DNA from: an uncultured Chloracidobacterium sp.
GTDB lineage: Bacteria; Acidobacteriota; Blastocatellia; Pyrinomonadales; Pyrinomonadaceae
DNA: 56,536 nucleotides
Assembly: GCA_937941715.1 (NCBI GenBank)
Contig: CALDGX010000196.1
Coordinates: 1-56,536, forward strand
Direction of reading: 5' to 3'
The notes under the pieces were generated by a model, which searched no databases, was not told where the DNA came from, and saw only the letters and a program-made list of their open reading frames with translations. Shown here in pieces: positions 9,199 through 16,217 of this stretch. A program made the position numbers and the translations under genes. How positions within the stretch are numbered: the first letter of the stretch is position 1; the number at the start of each line of letters is the position of its first letter.

Positions 9199-9518
9199 AT
9201 TCGTCACTCGCTATTATCGGATCGTAAGGGCTAGTCGCCTGTTTGGTTGGTTTCAGCGAATTTTGAACCAAATCCGCAAAAGATGCAAGTCACTGCCGCC
9301 CGAACGCGAGCCGTTTGCCGCCCGGCCGTTCGCACGTTTTTCGGGACCGATCGCCACTCATACGCCCTTTGAACGACTTTTTCCGGAGATGATCGCCGCT
9401 TGGGGCTCTCGTTCTGCCCGTTTTGGTGAGTTTTTTGCGGTTTTTGGCGTTTTTCGGCCCGTTTTTCGGCAAAAATCAACACAAAAAAGGCCGATCTTGG
9501 CCTAAAAGTGGCCCACTT

Positions 9519-9570
9519 GGGACAAAATGGGACACTTTTGGGACACTTTTGGGACACTTTTGGGACACTA
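9519..9570. repeat. 11-bp tandem repeat (GGGACACTTTT)
   Basis: The unit GGGACACTTTT occurs three times in perfect register (9529-9539, 9540-9550, 9551-9561). It is flanked by a degenerate copy (GGGACAAAAT, 9519-9528) and a partial one (GGGACACTA, 9562-9570). The spacing matches about one helical turn, so each GGGACA faces the same side of the DNA. It could be a protein-binding array or simple slippage. The unit is too short and lacks spacers for a CRISPR. Confidence 0.8.
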
Positions 9571-9591
9571 AAAGCCGGCTTTGATGCCGGC
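9571..9591 (-). terminator. Hairpin after the WalJ-like gene
   Basis: GCCGGC (9574-9579) and GCCGGC (9586-9591) pair around a 6-base loop. On the minus strand the stem is followed by TTTTAG, directly after the stop codon of the gene at 9593. It probably terminates the long minus-strand operon. Confidence 0.55.
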
Positions 9592-9592
9592 G

Positions 9593-10423
9593 TCAGAAGC
9601 TGATCCATTCGGTCGGTTGGCGGTGGTGCGAGATGGTTATTTTTGTTTCGGCGCGGAAGAGCGGCGAGCGCATTTGCAGGGCGGTCTCGGCCATGAGGCG
9701 GGCGAGGTGCGGTTCGTTGGCCCGCTGTGACAGGTGAGCGAGCACCACGTGGCGGGCCGCGCCGTCAAAATCGTTTTGCAGCCAGTCGCTGAGGTCCTCG
9801 TTCGAAAGGTGGCCGGTGCGGGACATGATGCGCTGTTTGAGGTCCCAGGTATAGACCGAACAGGCGCGGAGCATATCGCGGCTATGGTTCGATTCGACGA
9901 CGATGGCGTCACAGCCGGCCAGTTTTTGCTTGATGAGGTCGGTAATATGGCCAAAATCCATCAGGGTCGCGACCTTGACGCCGTCCTTTTTTGCGGCAAA
10001 GCCGAAATTATCGGCCGCGTCGTGCGGCACGCTGAAGGGTTCGAAATCGATGTCGCCGATGCGAAATTCGCGGGTCGATTCGATCTCGACGGTTCGGTCC
10101 TTGAGAGCGGCGCGGCGTTTTGACGATTCGCTGTCGCCGTTTTGGCCGCCGGCACGCGTGTCGTAGTACGAATCTTCGGTCGGACGCGAAATAAAGACCG
10201 GGCAGTCGACCGACGACATCAAAACCCGCAGGCCGCCGGCATGGTCGCCGTGCTCGTGCGTTATCAGAATGCCGTCGAGCTGCGTGTGGCCGACGCCGAC
10301 CTCGCCGAGGCGCCGCAATATCTCACGCGCGCTCATGCCGGCGTCAACGAGGACGTTGGTCTTTTCGCTGGAGATGAGTACGGCGTTGCCGGTCGAGCCG
10401 CTGCCGAGCACGGTAAATCTCAT
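9593..10423 (-). CDS. WalJ/YycJ-type MBL-fold hydrolase
   Basis: This 276-residue cytosolic MBL protein has the family start MRFTVLGSGSTGNAVLI, then VDAGMSAREI and the metal site THEHGDHAGG (about 55-64). Further on are FSVPHDAADNFGF, LMDFGHITD and a C-terminal VVLAHLSQRANEP. This matches WalJ (YycJ/VicX), a predicted nuclease-like phosphodiesterase linked to DNA repair and cell-wall signalling in Firmicutes. Here it is not next to a WalRK two-component system; it closes the DUF1015-pdxH operon. Its ATG overlaps the stop of the SDR gene as ATGA (10420-10423). Family call firm, role uncertain. Confidence 0.87.
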   Translation of the reverse strand: MRFTVLGSGSTGNAVLISSEKTNVLVDAGMSAREILRRLGEVGVGHTQLDGILITHEHGDHAGGLRVLMSSVDCPVFISRPTEDSYYDTRAGGQNGDSESSKRRAALKDRTVEIESTREFRIGDIDFEPFSVPHDAADNFGFAAKKDGVKVATLMDFGHITDLIKQKLAGCDAIVVESNHSRDMLRACSVYTWDLKQRIMSRTGHLSNEDLSDWLQNDFDGAARHVVLAHLSQRANEPHLARLMAETALQMRSPLFRAETKITISHHRQPTEWISF

Positions 10424-11214
10424 TTATCTGCCTGGTCTTTTTGATACTTGGGCCTGAGCGCACGCGCCATCGCCCGCGACGACAGAACGTGCGGTGCGTG
10501 GCCGCCGAGAAAGGCTCCGATCTTGTTGGCAAGGCCCGAGACGACCTTGGCCCGGCTGCCCCTAAGCGCCCTGAGTGCCGTTTCGACGACATCCTCGGCG
10601 GTCTGCTGGCCCTTGACCTGAATAGGGCGGTCGATGTTTGACGCGGCAAAGAAGTTGGTCTTGGTCGAGCCCGGACACAGGGCGAGGATGCGTATGCCGA
10701 GCGGGCGATTTTCTTCGGCGATCGCCTCGGTAAACGACGAGACAAAGGCCTTGGTCGCCGCATACGTCGCCATAAACGGTATCGGCTGAAAGCCGGCGGC
10801 GGACGATACGTTGATGATCGTGCCGCGGCCGCGGCCGCGCATCGGCCCGAGATAGCGGTGCGTCAGCGCGACCAGCGAACGGACGTTGAGGTCGATCATC
10901 TCGAGTTCGCGGCCGCCGTCGAGGTTGGCAAAATCGCCGACCGACCCGAATCCGGCGTTGTTGATCAGCCAATCGACCTCAAAGCCGTGCTTTTCGGTCT
11001 CGGCCCAGAGCTCGGCGTCGGAGCCAGGCCGGCCGAGGTCGAGCACGACGTAGTGGGCCGTGATCTTGTGCTTGAGCATCAGCTCGTCACAAAGTTCGTG
11101 AAGCGCCTTTTCCGAGCGGGCGACGAGCACCAGGTCGTGGCCCTCGGCGGCGAGCCGCCGTGCAAATGTCTCACCTATACCGCTTGAGGCACCGGTGATC
11201 AGAGTTACTTTCAT
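10420..11214 (-). CDS. Short-chain dehydrogenase/reductase (SDR)
   Basis: The 264-residue protein begins with the Rossmann nucleotide-binding motif TGASSGIG (7-14). It continues with the NNAG motif and the catalytic Ser plus YxxxK (SSAAG ... YAATK), so all SDR catalytic residues are present. It is a classical NAD(P)-dependent oxidoreductase similar to DltE/YqjQ-like SDRs, with unknown substrate. I start at ATG 11214, which overlaps the preceding stop as ATGA; a longer frame upstream (to 11478) covers the membrane protein gene and is not coding. The gene is translationally coupled on both sides in the operon. Confidence 0.9.
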   Translation of the reverse strand: MKVTLITGASSGIGETFARRLAAEGHDLVLVARSEKALHELCDELMLKHKITAHYVVLDLGRPGSDAELWAETEKHGFEVDWLINNAGFGSVGDFANLDGGRELEMIDLNVRSLVALTHRYLGPMRGRGRGTIINVSSAAGFQPIPFMATYAATKAFVSSFTEAIAEENRPLGIRILALCPGSTKTNFFAASNIDRPIQVKGQQTAEDVVETALRALRGSRAKVVSGLANKIGAFLGGHAPHVLSSRAMARALRPKYQKDQADK

Positions 11215-11738
11215 AGTTCTTCGTCGATGTCCGGTACGGCCGGCTGCAGCGAAAAGTAGATCGCCATCGCACCGGCGGCGACGATCGTGACGGTGCCGGC
11301 AAACCTTATGACCTTGGCGACGCCCTTGACCGAATCGAGCAGGCCGAAATGCGTGAGCATATAATTCCAGTCGTGAAAACTGCCCTCGCTGCCCGTAAAT
11401 CCGCTGGTCAGCACTAGCTGCATGACAACCGCGTCCGAGGCGTAGACCCAGACGTTCAGGATGCTCTGCCCGACCCATAGAGTGACGATCGCCGCCGAGT
11501 AAAAGCTCCGCTGCCAGATAAAATATCCGACAAATACGATCGGGAATATGACCTGGAACAACGACCCGCCGGCCACCATCATAAACTCGCCGAAGGGCCG
11601 GAACAACAAATGTCCGGTCTCGTGGATCGGCAGATCGACGTTATCCAAAAAGCTGCCCTGCATCGGGTCATAGGCTATCCACAGCACGTACAACGACGCC
11701 GCTATGGCAAATATCAGCTTTGGCACGTTTGGCTTCAT
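11211..11738 (-). CDS. Integral membrane protein with HETGH motif
   Basis: This 175-residue protein has four or five predicted membrane segments (about 8-22, 45-75, 82-110, 143-163). The sequence PIHETGHLLF (about 37-46) sits near the start of the second helix. An HExxH in or near a membrane helix is the zinc-binding mark of site-2-type (M50) or similar membrane metalloproteases. A second ligand motif (such as NxxPxxxLDG) is not obvious, so it may be a divergent or inactive relative. It lies between GNAT and SDR genes in a tight operon. I do not recognise a named family. Confidence 0.75.
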   Translation of the reverse strand: MKPNVPKLIFAIAASLYVLWIAYDPMQGSFLDNVDLPIHETGHLLFRPFGEFMMVAGGSLFQVIFPIVFVGYFIWQRSFYSAAIVTLWVGQSILNVWVYASDAVVMQLVLTSGFTGSEGSFHDWNYMLTHFGLLDSVKGVAKVIRFAGTVTIVAAGAMAIYFSLQPAVPDIDEEL

Positions 11739-11747
11739 CTACCTCTA

Positions 11748-12296
11748 TTACATCAGTTTGACGACGATGTCGTCCTGCTTCGGCCTCAGGAACTCATCGC
11801 GTGAGATGCCGTAAAAGACGCAGTCCATATTGTAATGGGGCTCGGTCTTTTCATAGTGCATCCCGCATTTTTCCATGATCCGCCACGACCCTTTGTTGGC
11901 GGGATCGGCGACGGCGACGATGCGTTCGAGGCCGGCGACCTCAAAACCGTAGGTCAGCCACGCCATCGCACATTCAAAGCCGTAACCCTGCCGCCAGTAC
12001 TGTTCGGAGAGGTTATAGCCAACCTCGATCTCGCCCGTATCGTCGAGCGGAACGAGCCCGCCGGTGCCGATCAGTTCGCCGGTGCTCTTGAGCCGCATCT
12101 TGCAGAAGCCAAAGCCGAACTTGTTCCACGAGTCGATATAGAACCTGATGCGAACGGCGAGGGCCTCGGCGTTTTGCATCGTCGGGCCGCCGAGATAGCG
12201 GTTGACGGCGGGCGGCGAGCGCATCTCGATCAGCCACGGCAGATCTTCCTGCACGATCGGCTCCATCAACAATCTTTCGGTCTCGAGAAATGCCAT
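11748..12296 (-). CDS. GNAT-family N-acetyltransferase (RimJ/RimL type)
   Basis: The 182-residue protein starts with METERLLM-like sequence (AFLETERLLMEPI) and contains GEIEVGYNLSEQYWRQGYGFECAMAWL and GLERIVAVADPANKGSWRIMEKCGM. These are the hallmark motifs of the RimJ/RimL branch of acetyltransferases, which acetylate N-terminal or small-molecule amines with acetyl-CoA. The conserved Q/RxxGxG/A acetyl-CoA loop is RQGYGF. It begins 3 bases after the pdxH stop and ends 9 bases before the membrane protein gene, so it belongs to the same operon. The acceptor is unknown. Confidence 0.9.
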   Translation of the reverse strand: MAFLETERLLMEPIVQEDLPWLIEMRSPPAVNRYLGGPTMQNAEALAVRIRFYIDSWNKFGFGFCKMRLKSTGELIGTGGLVPLDDTGEIEVGYNLSEQYWRQGYGFECAMAWLTYGFEVAGLERIVAVADPANKGSWRIMEKCGMHYEKTEPHYNMDCVFYGISRDEFLRPKQDDIVVKLM

Positions 12297-12299
12297 GTT

Positions 12300-12944
12300 C
12301 TATGGTGACAGCCGCGAGTGCTGCCAGACGCCGTCGGTCAGCTCGTAGCAGATGCGGTCGTGCAAACGGCTGGGCCTTCCCTGCCAAAATTCGATACGGT
12401 CGGGTATCAGCCGAAATCCGCCCCAGTGCGGCGGCCGCGGGACGTGGCCGGTCGGGTGCATCGCGACGATCTTCATTACGCGTTTTATCAGAACGCTCCG
12501 CGAGGCGATCTTTTCGCTTTGGCGCGACGCCCACGCACCGATGCGGCTGTCGAAAGGCCGCGAGGCAAAATACGCGTCGGACTCCTCACCCGAGGCGACT
12601 TCGACGCGGCCCGAAACGTCCGCCTGACGCTCAAGCTCGGGCCAGAAAAAGTGCATCGCGGCAAACGGATTTTCGGCCAGATCGCGGCCCTTGCGGCTCT
12701 TGTAATTGGTGTAGAAAACAAAGCCGTTATGGTCAAACCCCTTGAGCAGGACGACGCGCGACGACGGCCGGCCCTCGGCGGAGGCAGTCGAGAGCGTCAT
12801 CGCCGTCGGTTCCGGAAGTTCCGCGGCGAGAGCCTCATTCATCCATTTGCCAAACTGCTCGAACGGATCGGCGTCGACCGATCGTTCGGTCAACTCCATT
12901 TTCGAATACGTCTTGCGCAGGTCGGCTAGATTGAGGTCGATCAT
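12300..12944 (-). CDS. pdxH: Pyridoxamine/pyridoxine 5'-phosphate oxidase
   Basis: This 214-residue FMN enzyme oxidises pyridoxamine 5'-phosphate or pyridoxine 5'-phosphate to pyridoxal 5'-phosphate with O2, the last step of vitamin B6 synthesis and salvage. The PdxH pattern is complete: DPFEQFGKWMNEAL, the FMN-binding RPSSRVVLLKGFD and FYTNYKSRKGRDL, FFWPELERQADVSGRVE, and the C-terminal PPHWGGFRLIPDRIEFWQGRPSRLHDR with the RxH substrate motif. I start at ATG 12944, 5 bases after the DUF1015 stop; a longer upstream frame overlaps DUF1015 and is not coding. It sits in an operon of mostly unknown genes. Confidence 0.96.
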   Translation of the reverse strand: MIDLNLADLRKTYSKMELTERSVDADPFEQFGKWMNEALAAELPEPTAMTLSTASAEGRPSSRVVLLKGFDHNGFVFYTNYKSRKGRDLAENPFAAMHFFWPELERQADVSGRVEVASGEESDAYFASRPFDSRIGAWASRQSEKIASRSVLIKRVMKIVAMHPTGHVPRPPHWGGFRLIPDRIEFWQGRPSRLHDRICYELTDGVWQHSRLSP

Positions 12945-12949
12945 ACGGG

Positions 12950-14176
12950 TCAGATCATGTGGACGAGCAGGCCGTCCTTTAATTTGGGCTCGAACCAGGT
13001 CGATTTGGGCGGCATTATCTCGCCCATATCCGAAACGGCAAAGAGGTCGTCCATCGTTGTCGAAAACATTGAGAAAGCGACCGTCGCCTGGCCGCTGTCG
13101 ACCATCCGCTCGAGCTCGTCGGTGCCGCGGCGGCCGCCGACAAAACCGATCCGCTCGTCGGTACGGACATCCCGGATGCCGAGGATCGGCTCGAGAACGT
13201 ATCTCTGTAACACGCTGACGTCGAGCCGCTCGATCGCGTCGGGCTCGCGGACGTACTGGACATTGGACCGCATCGAGTACCACTTGCCGCCGATGTACAT
13301 ACAGATCTCGCCGCGTTCCGCCGGCTCTTTGTGATCGCTCGGGCTGACGACAAAACTCTCGCCGAGCCGTTCAAAAAACTCGCTCTCGCTCAAACCGTTA
13401 AGGCCCGTGACGACGCGGTTGTATGCCATGATAGCGAGATCATCCGCCGGAAAAATGCCGGCAAAAACATAATTGAAAGGCTCGTCGCCGTTGTAGTCGG
13501 GATAACGCTCGCGCATCCGCGTCCGTGCCAGAAACGCACTCTCGGCACGATGATGGCCGTCGGCGACATAGAGCTCGGGCAGCTCGGCAAAGGCGTCGAT
13601 CCACGGCCCCGACTCGGCCACACGCCAGAGAGTGTGCCGGACGCCGTCTTCGCCCTCAAAATCATAGAGCGGTTCATCCCGGACCGCCGCGGCGAACAGC
13701 CCGGCCGTTTTGTCAGTGCCGCGAAACGCCAGAAAGATCAGCCCGGTCTGCGCCCCGACCGTCAGGATGTGTTCGGTGCGGTCCTCGACCTTATCGGGGC
13801 GGACCTTTTCGTGCTTTTTGATCAGGCCGCTCTCATATTCGTCGATCGAACAGCAGGCAACGAGCCCGGTCTGCGACTGTTCGCCGAGCGTGAGGCGATA
13901 GACATAGACCGCCGGTTCGGGGTCAACGGCGTAAACACCCTGTTCGATCAGCGAGTCGAGATTTTGCCTCGCCCGCAGAAAAAGCTCGGCGGCAGCGGGC
14001 TGACCGTCCTCGGGAAAATCGCCATCGGGACGCGTCACGCGCAGAAAGGTCTGCGGATTGCGCGCCGCCTCGTCGCGGACCTCCGACCAGTAAACGACGT
14101 CGTACGGTGCACTCGAAACTTTTGCCGCCAGGTCGGCACGCGGCCTCAGGGCCTTGAACGGTTTGATCTTTGACAC
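12950..14176 (-). CDS. DUF1015 family protein
   Basis: This 408-residue cytosolic protein carries the DUF1015 pattern. The pattern includes IKPFKALRPRADLAAKVSSAPYDVV at the N-terminus, then LIKKHEKVRPDKVEDRTEH, the conserved YVADGHHRAESA and a C-terminal MPPKSTWFEPKLKDGLLVHMI. The DGHHR motif and the final PPKST are almost invariant in the family, whose biochemical role is unknown. It starts with GTG at 14176 behind a good TAGGAGAG Shine-Dalgarno. As first gene of a six-gene operon including pdxH and an acetyltransferase, a link to amino acid or cofactor metabolism is plausible but unproven. Confidence 0.92.
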   Translation of the reverse strand: MSKIKPFKALRPRADLAAKVSSAPYDVVYWSEVRDEAARNPQTFLRVTRPDGDFPEDGQPAAAELFLRARQNLDSLIEQGVYAVDPEPAVYVYRLTLGEQSQTGLVACCSIDEYESGLIKKHEKVRPDKVEDRTEHILTVGAQTGLIFLAFRGTDKTAGLFAAAVRDEPLYDFEGEDGVRHTLWRVAESGPWIDAFAELPELYVADGHHRAESAFLARTRMRERYPDYNGDEPFNYVFAGIFPADDLAIMAYNRVVTGLNGLSESEFFERLGESFVVSPSDHKEPAERGEICMYIGGKWYSMRSNVQYVREPDAIERLDVSVLQRYVLEPILGIRDVRTDERIGFVGGRRGTDELERMVDSGQATVAFSMFSTTMDDLFAVSDMGEIMPPKSTWFEPKLKDGLLVHMI

Positions 14177-14185
14177 AAAACTCTC

Positions 14186-14686
14186 CTATTTAGGGGTCAC
14201 GGGCTGCGGTGCGAGGTCATCGATGCCGTCACCGCCGTTGTTGATCATCTGGTCGATCTTTTTGTTATTTTCCTCGACATCCTTCATCAACTGCTCGGCG
14301 TAACCGGCCTTGTCGATCTTCCAGACGCCGTCCTCGCGGACAAACGGGACCGTTTCCCAACTGCCATACGCATTCTTTACCTGCAGTGTCGCTTTGTCGC
14401 CGCTGATATTCTCATTGCGAAACTCGACAGACTTTTGATTTTCGCTAAACAGCGTCTCACGCTTTACGATGTCATCGACCGTCACGCCCTGTGCCTTGGC
14501 CTCTTTCTCATGCATCTTGATGGTCGCATCAGAAAGCAGGATCTTCATGGTCGTCGTATCCTTTTGCTTGATCGCCTTGGTATAGGTCTTAAATGTCTCG
14601 AGCGGCGTCGCCGGCTGTTTGGCACCGCCGCACGAAATCGCGGCGGCGACTACCGAAAATAACAGTATCCTTGACCAAAATCGCAT
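14186..14686 (-). CDS. Lipoprotein with DUF4878/NTF2-like domain
   Basis: The 166-residue protein begins with a lipoprotein signal peptide (MRFWSRILLFSVVAAAISC) whose Cys19 would be lipidated. The mature part has the helical TPLETFKTYTKAIKQKDTTTMKILLSD segment and beta-strands of the DUF4878 (NTF2-like) family, which often serve as small periplasmic binding domains. I start at ATG 14686; the frame remains open upstream, but that part lacks a plausible start signal and crosses the promoter. It ends 9 bases before the DUF1015 start, so it may be co-transcribed with that operon. Function unknown. Confidence 0.82.
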   Translation of the reverse strand: MRFWSRILLFSVVAAAISCGGAKQPATPLETFKTYTKAIKQKDTTTMKILLSDATIKMHEKEAKAQGVTVDDIVKRETLFSENQKSVEFRNENISGDKATLQVKNAYGSWETVPFVREDGVWKIDKAGYAEQLMKDVEENNKKIDQMINNGGDGIDDLAPQPVTPK

Positions 14687-14723
14687 CTTGAATATACCTT
14701 TGAATAAAGTCCGAAAAAGGTAA

Positions 14724-14729
14724 ATTATA
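14724..14729 (-). promoter_or_regulatory. -10 box for the lipoprotein gene
   Basis: On the minus strand TATAAT reads at 14729-14724, about 37 bases before the lipoprotein ATG. The -35 region (TTCTCC about 17 bases upstream) is weak. It overlaps the 5' side of the divergent phhB gene, so the two genes share this short control region. Confidence 0.4.
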
Positions 14730-14756
14730 GCGTAGATCAAAGTTTCGGAGAAAAGG

Positions 14757-15041
14757 ATGGAACGAAAATTACTATCGTCCGAGGAGGTCACGGCCGCCCT
14801 CGCGGGACTCGACGGTTGGCGGGCCGAGGACGGCTCGCTCAAGCGCCGATTTGAGTTCGCGAATTTTGCCGAGGCCCTCGCCCAGGTAAACCGTATCGGG
14901 GCGATCGCCGAGGAACTCGATCATCACCCTGACATCACGTTCGGTTGGGGCTACGCCGAGGTCCTGACCACCACGCACGACCGCGGCGGCATCACGCCGT
15001 TTGATATCGAATTGGCGGCCCGGATAGATAAGGCGGGGTGA
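14757..15041 (+). CDS. phhB: Pterin-4a-carbinolamine dehydratase
   Basis: The 94-residue protein matches the PCD/DCoH family: GLDGWRAEDGSLKRRFEF, then the active-site signature EELDHHPDITFGWGYAEVLTTTHDRGGIT. The catalytic His pair (DHHP) and the later THD are present. The enzyme dehydrates 4a-hydroxytetrahydrobiopterin during pterin recycling for aromatic amino acid hydroxylases, though many bacteria carry it without such a hydroxylase and none lies in this window. Length is normal. GGAG lies 6 bases before the ATG. It converges with the unknown secreted protein gene. Confidence 0.93.
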   Translation: MERKLLSSEEVTAALAGLDGWRAEDGSLKRRFEFANFAEALAQVNRIGAIAEELDHHPDITFGWGYAEVLTTTHDRGGITPFDIELAARIDKAG

Positions 15042-15049
15042 CGGCCGGG

Positions 15050-16075
15050 TCACTGACAGGCCGTCAGGATGGGCTTGCCGATCGTCACGGCGGAGTCGGC
15101 AAAAGCATTATTCATCGGGTCAAATGGCTGCACGATGTCGCCGGTGCCGTAAAAGCAGGTGCCGTCCTTTTGGTAAAGAAAGACGCCCGTAACCTTTCGG
15201 TATTGGCGGACGCTGATCGGCCGATCGCTGTATTCGAGCCAGTTGTCGGCGGCAAAGTACATTCGCGAAGGCACTATTCCGGCCTCGGCCAACTTGCCCG
15301 CAAGCGATGCTCTGGCGAGCGTATCGTCGAGTTTGCCCTCAATGGGCAGGACCCTTTCGTCAAGCGAATCACGCAGGACCATCGATCGGTACGCCGGCAG
15401 CATCGCCGGATATTTCGAAATACCCTTGGAAAAATCGCAGGTAAAACCGATCTTGGCCAGGTAGTCGTTTGTCCCGCGGGGAAAGCCCTCATTGCGGGAC
15501 ACGCGCAGCTCGTTGTTCCAAAGGCCCGGCTTTGAGGCGGCGATGTTCTTGATAAAGATCTCGAGGGCCTTGTTATTGCCCGCCTTGCCGGGGACGAGGC
15601 TCATCTTCATCTCGGTCATGTTGAGCTCGTCCTTGCGAAACTCGATCAGCTGGTGGCTCTTGGCCGTGACGTCGCCCTGCGGACCGAACTCGACAAAGAA
15701 CAAGTAGCGCTCGGTGCCATCCGCGTTGCGCATCGTATAGACCCAGTTGCCGAGCTTGCCGTTGAACTTAAAGTAGAGCCAGAGCGGATCGCCATCGACA
15801 ATGCGGGAGACGTTGAACGGTTTGGCGGCGGCAAAATCCTTGTACTCCTGCTTCGTCAACACCAGTTGGACATCGACATTCATCACCGAGGGTTTGATGA
15901 CGGGGGCCGCGGTCTTCGGGTCGCCCTCGAGCCGCCGTTTTTCTTCCTCGACACGGCGCACCTCTTCGGACTTTTGCTGGGTGCGCTCCTCGATGGTCCG
16001 CATTTGCGGAAACTGCGCCGATGCCGCGGCGGCGCAGGCGAGCACGAATAGATAGATGGCCAAAAGCTTTTTCAC
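15050..16075 (-). CDS. Secreted protein of unknown function
   Basis: This 341-residue protein has a signal peptide (1-20, ending ASAQ). A charged coiled-coil-like segment rich in Glu/Arg follows (about 27-52, MRTIEERTQQKSEEV and onward). Next is a mixed alpha/beta domain with a YTMRNADGTERYLFF strand region and a C-terminal DKTCFYGTGD-like strand (QKDGTCFYGTGDIV). Four cysteines outside the signal could form disulphides. It starts with GTG at 16075. It has no recognisable catalytic motif and its neighbours are unrelated. I do not recognise the family. Confidence 0.75.
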   Translation of the reverse strand: MKKLLAIYLFVLACAAAASAQFPQMRTIEERTQQKSEEVRRVEEEKRRLEGDPKTAAPVIKPSVMNVDVQLVLTKQEYKDFAAAKPFNVSRIVDGDPLWLYFKFNGKLGNWVYTMRNADGTERYLFFVEFGPQGDVTAKSHQLIEFRKDELNMTEMKMSLVPGKAGNNKALEIFIKNIAASKPGLWNNELRVSRNEGFPRGTNDYLAKIGFTCDFSKGISKYPAMLPAYRSMVLRDSLDERVLPIEGKLDDTLARASLAGKLAEAGIVPSRMYFAADNWLEYSDRPISVRQYRKVTGVFLYQKDGTCFYGTGDIVQPFDPMNNAFADSAVTIGKPILTACQ

Positions 16076-16217
16076 AATACAGTTTTCACGAAGCCCGTGT
16101 AATTAAGTTCCAAAATTGCCGCGTGACGTGGCATCTGGCTCAAAACAGATTTGATGCGCGGCCGGTCAAATAGATGTCAGCCAATTTGACGCCTGGCAAA
16201 TATTTCCGCACGCGGGC

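Larger units (their letters stand above)
9208..9592. other. Non-coding stretch with T-rich and tandem-repeat DNA
   Basis: About 385 bases separate the permease start from the end of the WalJ-like gene. I see no credible gene: a minus-strand frame spans it, but its product is a low-complexity Lys/Arg/Pro-rich string. The part at 9420-9480 is full of GTTTTTCGG-like runs. The part at 9519-9570 is a tandem repeat (separate entry), and a hairpin follows at 9574-9591. Any permease promoter must lie at the 9208-9300 end. Confidence 0.6.

Noticed and set aside
9519..9570. CRISPR array
   Set aside because: The unit is 11 bases with no spacers; no cas gene is in the window.
9208..9608. A 125-residue minus-strand open frame (9231-9608) covering the repeat region
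   Set aside because: The product is Lys/Arg/Pro-rich with no domain pattern, it overlaps the start of repeats and the end of the WalJ-like gene, and has no ribosome binding site.
3298..10423. Metallo-beta-lactamase resistance genes
   Set aside because: The three MBL-fold proteins fit cyclase-like, glyoxalase II-like and WalJ-like families; none shows the specific pattern of a proven carbapenemase.
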